Shown here: positions 10,280 through 19,518 of the stretch, piece after piece
How positions within the stretch are numbered: the stretch's first letter is position 1
Layout of the letters: each line of letters opens with the position of its first letter
Assembly (NCBI GenBank): GCA_024867545.1
Contig: JANFNE010000060.1
Span: 62,001 to 126,000, forward strand
DNA length: 64,000 nucleotides
Source of the DNA: Phytopythium helicoides
Lineage: Eukaryota > Oomycota > Peronosporomycetes > Pythiales > Pythiaceae
Direction: 5' to 3'
Position numbers and translations under genes: made by a program
The notes under the pieces: model-generated
Told to the model about the DNA's origin: nothing
Database searches by the model: none
Seen by the model: the letters and a program-made list of their open reading frames with translations, nothing else

Positions 10280-11503
10280 ATGCTACCACGACTCAAAGTC
10301 CGACGAGTCCTCGCCGACGCACTCTACGGACAAGTACTAGAGTGTGATATCAACCAGCGAAACGACAACCACGACAACAACCATGACAACAACCACAACC
10401 ACAACCATCCGAACATACCAACCCGCGTAGCCGTCAAGTGCGTCTCGCTAGATCGACTAGCAGACGCCAAAACCAAGACAAACAGAATACGAGCCATCGA
10501 CGACCCCTTCCAAGAAGCGCGAGTCGCACAAGCCATCATCGATGCAGGCGGACACCCCAACGTCGTACAACCGATCCTACAATTGACCCAACCCGACGAG
10601 ATGATGCTCGTGTCGGAGCTGTGTGATGGCGGCGACCTGTACAACTACATGTCTGCTCGTCGGGAGGCAGAGATAGATGGAGGCGTAGAGGGACGTGGAT
10701 GTGTCGACGAAGTCAACGACAACTGCAGAGAAGGAGGAGGGGTCACCGATCGAAACGGAGGCATAGACGGAGGCGGAGGCGGGGCTCGATATGGTGGCGA
10801 AGGCAGAGATCAACAAGGTAGCGGAGAACGAAACATACATCAACATCGAGGCACTGGTCGGATCGGTGAGGTCGAGGCGGCTCGACTGATGCGCCAGGTG
10901 GTGCGTGGCGTGCACTTCCTTCACGACCGCGTGGGAGTCGCGCACCGAGACCTGTCCCTCGAGAACGTGCTCCTGTCGACGACATCGGCATGGGAACCCG
11001 ACATTCACTACCACCAGCGCAACCACAACCAGCATCACAACCAACACAATGTTCACAACCTCCACGACCTCCACAACCATCCCATTCACCACCTCCGCGC
11101 AGACGACATCACGCTCAAGATCTCCGACTTCGGACTCGCCGTCCGCGCCAACAGCCTATGCCACGATGTAGCAGGAAAAGACATCTACATGGCGCCGGAG
11201 GTCGCGGACGTGGACGTGGACGGCTTGGAGGCGTACGATCCCATCAAGGCCGACATCTGGTCGCTCGGCATCATGTGGTTCATCCTCTTGACGGGTTCGC
11301 AGCTTTTCTGTCGCGCGAGCAAGTCGGACCCGACGTTGGCGTACATCGAGCAGCACGGCGTGGGTGCGGTGTTTGGCGCGTGGGGGTATGGTGATTTGGC
11401 CAAGTCTTCGACGGCGGCGTTGCTCAGTCAGATGTTGCGAGCGGACCCTGCGGAGCGCATCGATGTCGTGTCTATTCTGTTGCATCCGGTGTTGGAGTTG
11501 TGA
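10280..11503 (+). CDS. protein kinase with His/Asn- and Gly-rich loop inserts, copy A
   Basis: Intronless, 407 aa, starting MLPRLKVRRV. Kinase elements in order: a degenerate nucleotide loop (LADALYGQV), the beta-3 lysine in RVAVKCV, an alpha-C glutamate (FQEARVAQ), the hinge region SELCDGGDLYNYM, HRDLSLEN, DFGLAV, MAPE and DIWSLG. All main catalytic residues are present, so it is predicted active, probably Ser/Thr-specific. Three low-complexity inserts sit in surface loops: Asn/Asp/His-rich between beta-2 and beta-3, Gly/Asp/Arg-rich after alpha-D (about 60 residues), and His/Asn-rich between the catalytic loop and beta-8. No targeting signal is visible. It belongs to the HRDLSLEN family that recurs across this window. 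Copies B and C are close paralogues; A differs most in the Gly-rich insert. Substrate and role are unknown. Confidence 0.88.
   Translation: MLPRLKVRRVLADALYGQVLECDINQRNDNHDNNHDNNHNHNHPNIPTRVAVKCVSLDRLADAKTKTNRIRAIDDPFQEARVAQAIIDAGGHPNVVQPILQLTQPDEMMLVSELCDGGDLYNYMSARREAEIDGGVEGRGCVDEVNDNCREGGGVTDRNGGIDGGGGGARYGGEGRDQQGSGERNIHQHRGTGRIGEVEAARLMRQVVRGVHFLHDRVGVAHRDLSLENVLLSTTSAWEPDIHYHQRNHNQHHNQHNVHNLHDLHNHPIHHLRADDITLKISDFGLAVRANSLCHDVAGKDIYMAPEVADVDVDGLEAYDPIKADIWSLGIMWFILLTGSQLFCRASKSDPTLAYIEQHGVGAVFGAWGYGDLAKSSTAALLSQMLRADPAERIDVVSILLHPVLEL
10352..10408 (+). repeat. CAN/AAC trinucleotide-like repeat, N-lobe insert of kinase A
   Basis: An in-frame run of AAC, CAC, CAT and GAC codons encodes Asn/Asp/His. 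Its length differs from the equivalent tracts in copies B and C. Confidence 0.8.
11009..11094 (+). repeat. CAC/AAC codon repeat, C-lobe insert of kinase A
   Basis: An in-frame tract encodes alternating His and Asn (with Leu/Gln) between HRDLSLEN and the DFG strand. It is absent from ordinary kinases and variable among the three copies. Confidence 0.8.
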
Positions 11504-13111
11504 GTACGTGTCAGCTTTCGTGGGGGAGGACGGGATGGTGAGTTCTCCAATTGAGAAAGAAAGGAGGAAGATAGTGCGAGAGTGTGAGAGAGAACGAGTG
11601 TGTATCGATTGACCGTGTAGATATGATAGAGTAGGTTGGGAAATGAGTTAGTACGTAAGTGTATGTTTCGTTGTGATTGCTTCGATCTAACCCCGTTGAT
11701 AATACTGTATGAACTCCAACGCATTGGATTGGTTTGAATTTTGAAGGACTGACATTTGATTGGGTGACCGCACATCTTCAACAGGATCAGGCTGAATCCT
11801 GAAGTCGTTGTGGGGTATGCTGACAACAAAGAATAACACAACAGAAGTGCTTGTCAACTCATGATCAAGAAGTTCTAGTGGTGCTTTTGAACGTGCTTCG
11901 AATACAAATTCTCTTTCGGATTTTCTATCATCACTTGTCAACGGCACCCTCACCCGCGAATATCAAGTGGAAATTAATGGATATTGGTAAGCAAAGCCTC
12001 GTCGAGAAGGATCCACGACGACGCTGGCCGACATTTTGAGTTTTGGGTCCATTTTGATGCGTTTCAACAGTGCACAGAGCTCGTTAGTGCATTTGAACCT
12101 GATGCTTTACGACACAGACTTTCATTGTAATAGAATACCTTGTGTTTTCCGACGGAAGGACAGTGCGTACTGGACTCTACCACGCGTGCAACAGTTGGCA
12201 GATACTCTGATGTTGCTTGTTGCTAGAACATTCGTAGGTAGATTAAATGGGCAACAAGAGCCCCTTGCATTCGAAGCAGTTACATCTAAGGCTGTCGCCG
12301 ATGGCGACCGTTTGTCGCATAGTGTAACTTTCGTGACGAAATCTTCCCACACCTTTGTGGTTGACATCGATGGAAGCCTCCATTTCATGTTCTCAAAAGC
12401 CCGATTCGCAATCCACTGCCGAAGACAACGAGCTGCTCTTGACAAAGCTTGTGATGGGTTTGCTGCTAATGTTTGGGAGGGGATCCGATCGCGCTAGAAA
12501 GACATTGATCCGTCGGATCCGCCCGCTTCAACGAAGTACAGTAGTTGCTTCTGGCAGTTGTGCAACGAAGCCAGATCCGTGCAATGTCATGATCCACTGG
12601 TCGGGTATTTGTAGACTATGAGTCAGTTGATAGTTCGCCGTTTCGAGGAGCGACATTCGATGGGATTCTTGGGAATCAGTCGTCATTTGGGGGGAATTCA
12701 CCCAAGCTCCAACGACAGAAGAAAAACTTTCGTTGGGCATCAAATTCAAGACGGATCATGTATTAGAGTTTTTCGTGATACTGTAAAGACTCCACAAGGT
12801 ATACAAAACATCACAAAATTTAAATATCATCAACGCAATGATTATCATTCCGAATATCACCCATCCGACGTGGTCGGCCAAGGATCGGATAGCTTCCTCC
12901 CTCACCGATGCGATGTTTGGCGAGGATGAAACGGCCTCCGACCTCCCTGCCCGACCTTTTTCAGATTCGTGCCACGCAAGCCCCTGATTGTCTCTCCATT
13001 TCGAAATTTCGTTCGATTCGCGTACTCTCGGCCGTCTACCAGTTTGGAAACTCAACAAAATATCCAAGCGGCCGACCTTGACCTCCGACAAGTCCATCCA
13101 GCGGAACCACC
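11504..13111. other. intergenic between kinase copies A and B
   Basis: This 1.6-kb spacer begins with the 3' flank of copy A, about 120 bp of which is nearly identical to the flank after copy C. It contains one unassigned open frame (12057-12497, listed separately). The rest shows no family resemblance, RNA gene or transposon end. Confidence 0.5.
12057..12497 (+). CDS. unassigned open reading frame, possible gene remnant
   Basis: An ATG-initiated frame of 146 aa sits alone in the A-B spacer; the frame is open for seven more codons upstream. The composition looks protein-like (a beta-like segment HSVTFVTKSSHTFVVDIDGS, then a basic segment) but I recognise no family. It has no neighbour of matching function and no evident intron. 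It may be a decayed gene fragment or chance. Confidence is low. Confidence 0.22.
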   Translation: MRFNSAQSSLVHLNLMLYDTDFHCNRIPCVFRRKDSAYWTLPRVQQLADTLMLLVARTFVGRLNGQQEPLAFEAVTSKAVADGDRLSHSVTFVTKSSHTFVVDIDGSLHFMFSKARFAIHCRRQRAALDKACDGFAANVWEGIRSR

Positions 13112-14317
13112 ATGACCCAGAGACTCAAAGTCCGACGAGTCCTCGCCGACGCACTCTACGGACAAGTACTAGAGTGTGATATCAACCAGCAAAACGACAA
13201 CCACGACAACAACCACAACCACCACCATCCGAACATACCAACCCGCGTAGCCGTCAAGTGCGTCTCACTCGATCGACTAGCAGACACCAAAACCAAGACA
13301 AACAGAATACGAGCCATCGACGACCCCTTCCAAGAAGCGCGAGTCGCACAAGCCATCATCGATGCAGGCGGACACCCCAACGTCGTACAACCGATCCTAC
13401 AATTGACCCAACCCGACGAGATGATGCTCGTGTCGGAGCTGTGTGATGGCGGCGACCTGTACAACTACATGTCTGCTCGTCGGGAGGCAGAGATAGATGG
13501 AGGCGGAGGGGGAGAGGGAAGTGAATGTGGATGCGGCGACGAAGTCAACGACGACTGCAAAGAAGGCGGAGTCACAGACCGACACGGAAGCGGAGGCGGA
13601 GGCGAGGATCGACATGGTGGCGAAGGAGGAGATCGAGATCGAGATGGTAGCGGAGACCGAAATGGAAATCGACATCGAGGCGCTGGTCGGATCGGTGAGG
13701 TCGAGGCGGCTCGACTGATGCGCCAGGTGGTGCGTGGTGTGCACTTCCTTCACGACCGCATGGGAGTGGCGCATCGAGACCTGTCCCTCGAGAACGTGCT
13801 CCTGTCGATGACATCGGCATCGCAACCCGACAGTCACTACCACCACAACCACCACAACCATCAACACAACAACCTCCACAATCTCCACAACCATCCCATT
13901 CACCACTTCCGCTCAGACGATATCACGCTCAAGATCTCCGACTTCGGACTCGCCGTCAGCGCCAACAGCCTATGCCACGATGTAGCAGGAAAAGACATCT
14001 ACATGGCGCCGGAGGTCGCGGACGTGGACGTGGACGGCTTGGAGGCGTACGATCCCATCAAGGCCGACATCTGGTCGCTCGGCATCATGTGGTTCATCCT
14101 CTTGACGGGTTCGCAGCTTTTCTGTCGCGCGAGCAAGTCGGACCCGACGTTGGCGTACATCGAGCAGCACGGCGTGGGCGCGGTGTTTGGCGCGTGGGGG
14201 TATGGTGATTTGGCCAAGTCTCCGACGGCGGGGTTGCTCAGTCAGATGTTGCGAGCGGACCCTGCGGAGCGCATCGATGTCGTGTCTATTCTGTTGCATC
14301 CGGTGTTGGAGTTGTGA
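13112..14317 (+). CDS. protein kinase with His/Asn- and Gly-rich loop inserts, copy B
   Basis: Intronless, 401 aa, starting MTQRLKVRRV. It is nearly identical to copies A and C in the kinase core: RVAVKCV lysine, HRDLSLEN, DFGLAV, MAPE and DIWSLG all intact. Its first insert is the shortest of the three. Its Gly-rich insert (GGGGGEGSECGCGDEV and following) matches copy C almost exactly but differs from A. The third insert is shorter than in A and C. Predicted active; the role is unknown. The 3' flank differs from those of A and C just after the stop, then matches C again further out. Confidence 0.88.
   Translation: MTQRLKVRRVLADALYGQVLECDINQQNDNHDNNHNHHHPNIPTRVAVKCVSLDRLADTKTKTNRIRAIDDPFQEARVAQAIIDAGGHPNVVQPILQLTQPDEMMLVSELCDGGDLYNYMSARREAEIDGGGGGEGSECGCGDEVNDDCKEGGVTDRHGSGGGGEDRHGGEGGDRDRDGSGDRNGNRHRGAGRIGEVEAARLMRQVVRGVHFLHDRMGVAHRDLSLENVLLSMTSASQPDSHYHHNHHNHQHNNLHNLHNHPIHHFRSDDITLKISDFGLAVSANSLCHDVAGKDIYMAPEVADVDVDGLEAYDPIKADIWSLGIMWFILLTGSQLFCRASKSDPTLAYIEQHGVGAVFGAWGYGDLAKSPTAGLLSQMLRADPAERIDVVSILLHPVLEL
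13183..13228 (+). repeat. CAN/AAC codon repeat, N-lobe insert of kinase B
   Basis: An in-frame Asn/Asp/His-coding tract, the shortest of the three equivalent tracts. Confidence 0.75.
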
Positions 14318-14613
14318 GTGCTTGGGAGGTTTCGTGTTGGAGAGGGAAGGGACGGGAGGGTGAGTTCTCGAATTGAGAACGAAAGGGAGGGTGAGGGAAG
14401 GTGTGAGAGAGTGCGAACGAGTGTGGCTTGATTGGCGGTGTAGATATGAGCAGTCGAGGCAGGCAGGCAGGCAGGCAAGCTAGCATAAGAGACTAAGAGA
14501 CCCAGTGCTCCCTGGAGTAGTACAGAAGCATGAACACGACGTACACTACACGTTCAGCAACAAACTCATTGAAATCATCATGAATCCAAACGAGCATTCA
14601 CCAAACTAGCCAA

Positions 14614-16434
14614 CTACTCGCGCACTAACCACGCAACCGTCTCGATGTGCGGTGTGTGCGGGAGCATGTCGACTGGCTGCAAATGACGGACGCGGTACGC
14701 TGTGCCGTCAATATCATCGCGGCACAGCATCTTGAGGTCGTCGACTTGTGTGGTCGGGTTGCACGAAATGTAGCATATCTGTCGCGGTGCGAGTCGTCGA
14801 AGGAACTTGATGAGTTTCTTGTGCAAGCCTGCGCGTGGCGGATCGACGATGACGATGTCTGGCAGCTCGACGTCGGCGTCCAGCTGTACGTGTGACCAAT
14901 CTTGCGTCAAGTCTGCGCAGTAAAACTGCATGCGAGACGTTGAGTAGCCATTCAGTGCGGCATTCACTTTAGCCTTTTCGACGGCTGCTTCCACGATCTC
15001 GAACCCGACGACCTTGCGTGCGAACGATCCCATGCAGATCCCGATACTGCCGACTCCGCAGAAGAGATCCCACACAACCGGAGGCGTACTGGCTCGCACG
15101 AGCTCGCGTTGTACCTCGCGATAGAGCAGAGCAGCTTGTGCCGAATTCGGCTGGAAGAAGGAGTCGAACGAGATGTGGAATCTATGTTCCAGCAGAGTAT
15201 CTTCGAAGTACGCCGCACCGAAGAGCACACGCTCGTTCACGTCAGCAGCAAACACTCGGTCGGTGTCAACTCCTCGGTGGCGTTGTGCTTCCAAGTCCAG
15301 CCGCTGAATGACTGATACGAGTCTGGCGTTTCCACCTAGTTCTTGAGTGCTTGCAATTTCGTTGACAATCCCAGTCAGCGTCTCGCTCCTGAGCGTCGTC
15401 CATCGACGTTGTTACGAGTCCGAGCATGATTTCCGTTTGTCCACTTAAGTTCGTGCCGCGGCGAAGCACAACTTGCTTCAAGAACCCCTGATGGCTTGTT
15501 GAAGTCGTATGCCTCGATTCCAGCGGCCTCACACTCGGCAACAAAAGTCTGTAGAAGCCGATTGCACGCGTCGTCCTGAAGCGCGCACTCGTCGATCGAC
15601 AGGATGCGCGGGCTCCAGCGCCGATTCGATGCGCGCTTGCTCTTTCGTCGCTGGCGTCTCGCGTTGGATAGAGCGAGCGGGAAAAAAGCCGACGGTGAAT
15701 GGGAACCTCGCCTTGGCATCGCGCTCTTCGCTCTGGTCAAGCGACTCCTCTCGGTCGCCTGTCGAGTAGCCAACGACCCGTGCTGCACGTGAACTCGGTT
15801 TTGTTGCGATAGTGGTAGTAGTCTCCCATCTTGCGCGCCGATGATCTCTCGCAGCTCCATGGTGGGTGAGAAATCCGCCTTGACCGGCGCGAAGAGCGCT
15901 TCTACTCTTCGTTGCTTGTCTCGCAGCTGCTCGGCGTACGCCACGTGCTGCGTGCGGCATCCCCCGCACGCCCCAAAGAACTTGGCGCACCTCGCCACAG
16001 CACGCTGGTCGCTCGCCTTCTCCACACGCAGCAACTTGCCTCGCAACGGCCACTTGGGTTTCGTGGGCGAGTCCATCCACCGCTGGCTCGTCACCCAGTC
16101 GCGCTCCGAGACCGCCGCGACGATTTCGTCGCCTGGGACAGCCATCGGGACCTCCACGACCGCCGAGTCCGCGTCGCTGGCGTCGACTTGGGCCACGCCC
16201 TCACCATGCTCGTTCAGCGACGAGATGACCTGTGGACCAGCAATTGTGTAGCCATCTGTGAGTCTTTCGTGACACTGGCGAGCTGCTGTGGTGTTCCATC
16301 ATCACCAGCGAGAGCGAGCGAGTTGGCGCTTGGTTGACAGGCGAAGACGTTGAGAGCTGACGGAGCAGGCGCACAGCGGCGTTGGGCGCGCGGCGTGGAG
16401 CTGTCAGCTGCAGCAGCAGTGGTGCCGGCAGCAT
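14614..16434 (-). CDS. TRM2: tRNA (uracil-5-)-methyltransferase, TRM2/TrmA-RlmD type; frame-broken in this sequence
   Basis: The methyltransferase core is clear. A TRAM domain (GEGVAQVDASDADSAVV) is followed by the Cys cluster CAKFFGACGGC. The SAM-binding motif is DLFCGVGSIGICMG, with IVDPPRAGL next, and the catalytic cysteine lies in ISCNP. The family methylates C5 of uridine, typically U54 of tRNA. A 76-bp phase-0 intron (16230-16305) joins an N-terminal exon beginning MLPAPLLLQLTAPRRAP, which looks like a mitochondrial presequence. The stop is at 14614-14616. Between about 15300 and 15860 the conserved protein switches frame several times without splice sites (after AQDG, around KTEF, before LSIDECALQDDACN, at GVLKQVVLRRG and after DDAQE). 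Either sequence errors or decay are possible. It lies between kinase copies B and C on the opposite strand. Confidence 0.82.
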
Positions 16435-17925
16435 GGTCTCCGCTGACGATTGGCCACCGGAATTGTAATGTCTAAGCTGTCTACGCGGACTTTAAACGGT
16501 ATCATACAGGTTAAGAATCGCTTTTGTGTGATGCTCATCTGTTGCTAGATGCTACGTATAACTAAAATTGTCAGCTTGAAGATTGGTTGTGGGACTGCTC
16601 GGGATGCTTCGAGAGGTTTCGCCACCGATCTCACCGCGGTCGTTGAAAACAACAAAAGATCCGGATGATGTCGCGCTTTTGAGCACAGAACAGACCCGCA
16701 ACAACACGGAAAGGTATGTATCGGAGGACAGCCAACCAAACTGTGAGCGTTTTGATTGTGAGGCGAGATCTTTCAACTTGCGAATGGCTAAATGATACGA
16801 TGCGGTGTGAGTCCACCTTTCCTCCTTCAACATTTGAAACGCTACCCGGCATAGCGGGTTCCTCGCCATCTCTTCTCCAATCATCTCCAAAGACGACGTT
16901 GGAGACTCTTTCCGTTGTAATACAACACCCGGCGTTGTATCAATGACTTTCGCCTTCAGTCGATAAGAGGTCTACACAAATCCCCTTCCATTGTGCGTTG
17001 GCGAGATAAAAGTTTGTGGAGGGGTCGGCAATCAACGGAGGGCGGTGTGGTTGCTGTGTTGGGTGCAGTTCGATAGATCCGACCCTAATAGCACAGAAGT
17101 CTTTCCTCGTCTTCCTGTATCTCACATTGGATGGGCGAGGCATGTGAAACTTCCTTGTCTCGCGTCACCATTCGCGAGAAGAGACAATACGCCAGGCTGC
17201 ACCGACTACTTAACGCACTCACTCGCCTGCAGGCAGACCACCGCAAATCCGTCGCGGTATCGGGGACAATCTCATGGTGTACAAACATGTGACGGCGTTG
17301 AACGGGTTGCTCACCAGCTCGACGAGAGGTGCTCGTTGCAGTGAATTCTCAAGATGAACGTGAGAAGCCTTCCACGATATACTCTTCCCAAAGGTATCCA
17401 AGCGAGCCAACCAGCTTCTTTGAGTCTTGCGTTGTGAAAAGTCGCCGCCCCAACAATCTTAAGAGGAAAAAGGGCTGAGGTTCACCACTTTTCTGGCAGC
17501 AGACTAACATCCATGATGCATCGAGAGCTTGGCTTTTTATCACGAGACTGTTTACCGTTTGAAGGGATATTTTCGATGCGATTTCTTCTTTTGTAGCTCG
17601 ATATCATTTCACCTATCCTATCCTATTTTGATGAGGAATAATTCATATGATTCCCATAGGACAACCATCAATCTAAACAAACTATAATATACAACAATTA
17701 TCACATGCCAACGTGGTTGCCGAATTGAAAGCATCACACTTTTCGCAACGACTCATCCGATCTTTCACAACGAACTCGCCGAGCACCAATTGCCACCCAA
17801 CCACTGGCCATCACACCAGATCGTTCGTTCTTTGGCATTCTTCAAGTCGCCATCGGAAGCGAGAACAAGATAACACACTCGTCAGCTAAGCGCAGTCAGG
17901 TACACTCAACTAAAGTCCTGCTTAC
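16435..17925. other. intergenic between TRM2 and kinase copy C
   Basis: This stretch of about 1.5 kb has no supported gene. Two open frames of 112-117 aa, at 16552-16890 on the minus strand and 16991-17344 on the plus strand, resemble nothing I recognise and have no matching context. It is AT-rich from about 17560 to 17760. No repeat or RNA gene is seen. Confidence 0.4.
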
Positions 17926-19185
17926 ATGGACACAATGCTACCACGACTCAAAGTTCGACGAGTCCTCGCCGACGCACTCTACGGACAAGTACTCGAGTGT
18001 GACATCCACGTCCACAACGACAACAACCATGACAACGACAACCATGACAACGACAACCATGACCACGACCACGACCATCCTGACATACCAACCCGCGTCG
18101 CCGTCAAGTACGTCTCACTCGATCTACTAGCAGACGCCAAAACCAAGACAAACGGAATACGATCCATCGACGATCCCTTCCAAGAAGCGCGAGTCGCTCA
18201 AAACATCATGGACGCAGGCGGACACCCCAACATCGTGCAACCGATCCTACAATTGACCCAACCCGACGAGATGATGCTCGTGTCGGAGCTGTGTGATGGC
18301 GGTGACCTATACAACTACATGTCTGCTCGTCGGGAGGCAGAGATAGATGGAGGCGGAGGGGGAGAGGGAAGTGAATGTGGATGCGGCGACGAAGTCAACG
18401 ACGACTGCAAAGAAGGCGGAGTCACAGACCGACACGGAAGCGGAGGCGGAGGCGGAGGCGAGGATCGACATGGTGGCGAAGGAGGAGATCGAGATCGAGA
18501 TGGTAGCGGAGACCGAAACGGAAATCGACATCGAGGCGCTGGTCGGATCGGTGAGGTCGAGGCGGCTCGACTGATGCGCCAGGTGGTGCGTGGTGTGCAC
18601 TTCCTTCACGACCGCGTGGGAGTGGCGCATCGAGACCTGTCCCTCGAGAACGTGCTTCTGTCGATGACATCGGCATCGCAACCCGACAGTCACTACCACC
18701 ACAACCACCACAACCATCAACACAACAACCACCACAACCTCCACAACCTCCACAATCTCCACAGCCATTCCATTCACCACTTCCGCGCAGACGATATCAC
18801 GCTCAAGATCTCCGACTTCGGACTCGCCGTCAGCGCCAACAGCGTATGCCACGACGTGGCAGGAAAAGACATCTACATGGCGCCGGAGGTCGTGGACGTG
18901 GACGGCTTGGGGGCGTACGATCCCATCAAGGCCGACATCTGGTCGCTCGGCATCATGTGGTTCATCCTCTTGACGGGGTCGCAGCTTTTCTGTCGCGCGA
19001 GCAAGTCGGACCCGACGTTGGCGTACATCGAGCAGCACGGCGTGGGTGCGGTGTTTGGCGCGTGGGGGTATGGTGACTTGGCCAAGTCTTCGACGGCGGC
19101 GTTGCTGAGTCAGATGTTGCGAGCGGACCCTGCAGAGCGCATCGATGTCGTGTCGATTCTGTTGCATCCGGTGTTGGAGTTGTGA
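17926..19185 (+). CDS. protein kinase with His/Asn- and Gly-rich loop inserts, copy C
   Basis: Intronless, 419 aa from the first ATG (MDTMLPRLK); the start equivalent to copy A is at 17935. Catalytic elements are intact: RVAVKYV lysine, HRDLSLEN, DFGLAV, MAPE and DIWSLG. It has the longest first insert (repeats of Asn-Asp-Asn-His-Asp). Its Gly-rich insert is almost the same as in copy B. Its last part and the first 120 bp after the stop match copy A instead, and further out the flank matches B (AAGCTAGCATAAGAGACTAA). This patchwork indicates recombination or gene conversion between copies. It is convergent with CFAP47, with a gap of about 333 bp. Confidence 0.88.
   Translation: MDTMLPRLKVRRVLADALYGQVLECDIHVHNDNNHDNDNHDNDNHDHDHDHPDIPTRVAVKYVSLDLLADAKTKTNGIRSIDDPFQEARVAQNIMDAGGHPNIVQPILQLTQPDEMMLVSELCDGGDLYNYMSARREAEIDGGGGGEGSECGCGDEVNDDCKEGGVTDRHGSGGGGGGEDRHGGEGGDRDRDGSGDRNGNRHRGAGRIGEVEAARLMRQVVRGVHFLHDRVGVAHRDLSLENVLLSMTSASQPDSHYHHNHHNHQHNNHHNLHNLHNLHSHSIHHFRADDITLKISDFGLAVSANSVCHDVAGKDIYMAPEVVDVDGLGAYDPIKADIWSLGIMWFILLTGSQLFCRASKSDPTLAYIEQHGVGAVFGAWGYGDLAKSSTAALLSQMLRADPAERIDVVSILLHPVLEL
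18005..18078 (+). repeat. AACGAC/CAN codon repeat, N-lobe insert of kinase C
   Basis: An in-frame Asn/Asp/His-coding tract, longest of the three, with a recurring AACCATGACAACGAC unit that points to slippage or unequal exchange. Confidence 0.8.
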
Positions 19186-19518
19186 GTACGTGTCAGCTTT
19201 CGTGGGGGAGGACGGGATGGTGAGTTCTCCAATTGAGAAAGAAAGGAGGAAGATAGTGCGAGAGTGTGAGAGCGAGCGAGTGTGTATCGATTGACCGTGT
19301 AGATATGATCAGGCGAGGCAAGCCAGGCAGGCAAGCTAGCATAAGAGACTAAGAGACCGACGCGTGGATATGATCAAACCTTTGACGTGTCGGCAAATTA
19401 GGATGGCCTGTCCTAGCACTGTTTGATGCGAGATTTGGAACTCAAGGAGACAAAATTCGTTAGGGCTCAGAACTGATGTGGTGCGCGCGCTTTGCAGTGG
19501 TATTTTTTTTTTTTTTTT
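19186..19518. other. convergent intergenic, kinase C / CFAP47, with T17 tract
   Basis: This contains the 3' flank of kinase C and, at 19503-19519, a 17-base T run. On the minus strand that run places about 16 A residues immediately after the CFAP47 stop codon. No gene is seen. Confidence 0.6.

Noticed and set aside
13497..13718. Glu/Ala-rich alternate-frame ORF inside the Gly-rich insert, shared by kinases B and C
   Set aside because: The copies are too recent for conservation to mean anything, and the frame is a by-product of GGAGGC/GAGATCGA repeats.
18307..19167. 286-codon antisense open frame across kinase copy C
   Set aside because: It mirrors the His/Asn- and Gly-rich codon repeats of the sense strand (giving Val/Ser runs) and the sense frame has clear kinase motifs.
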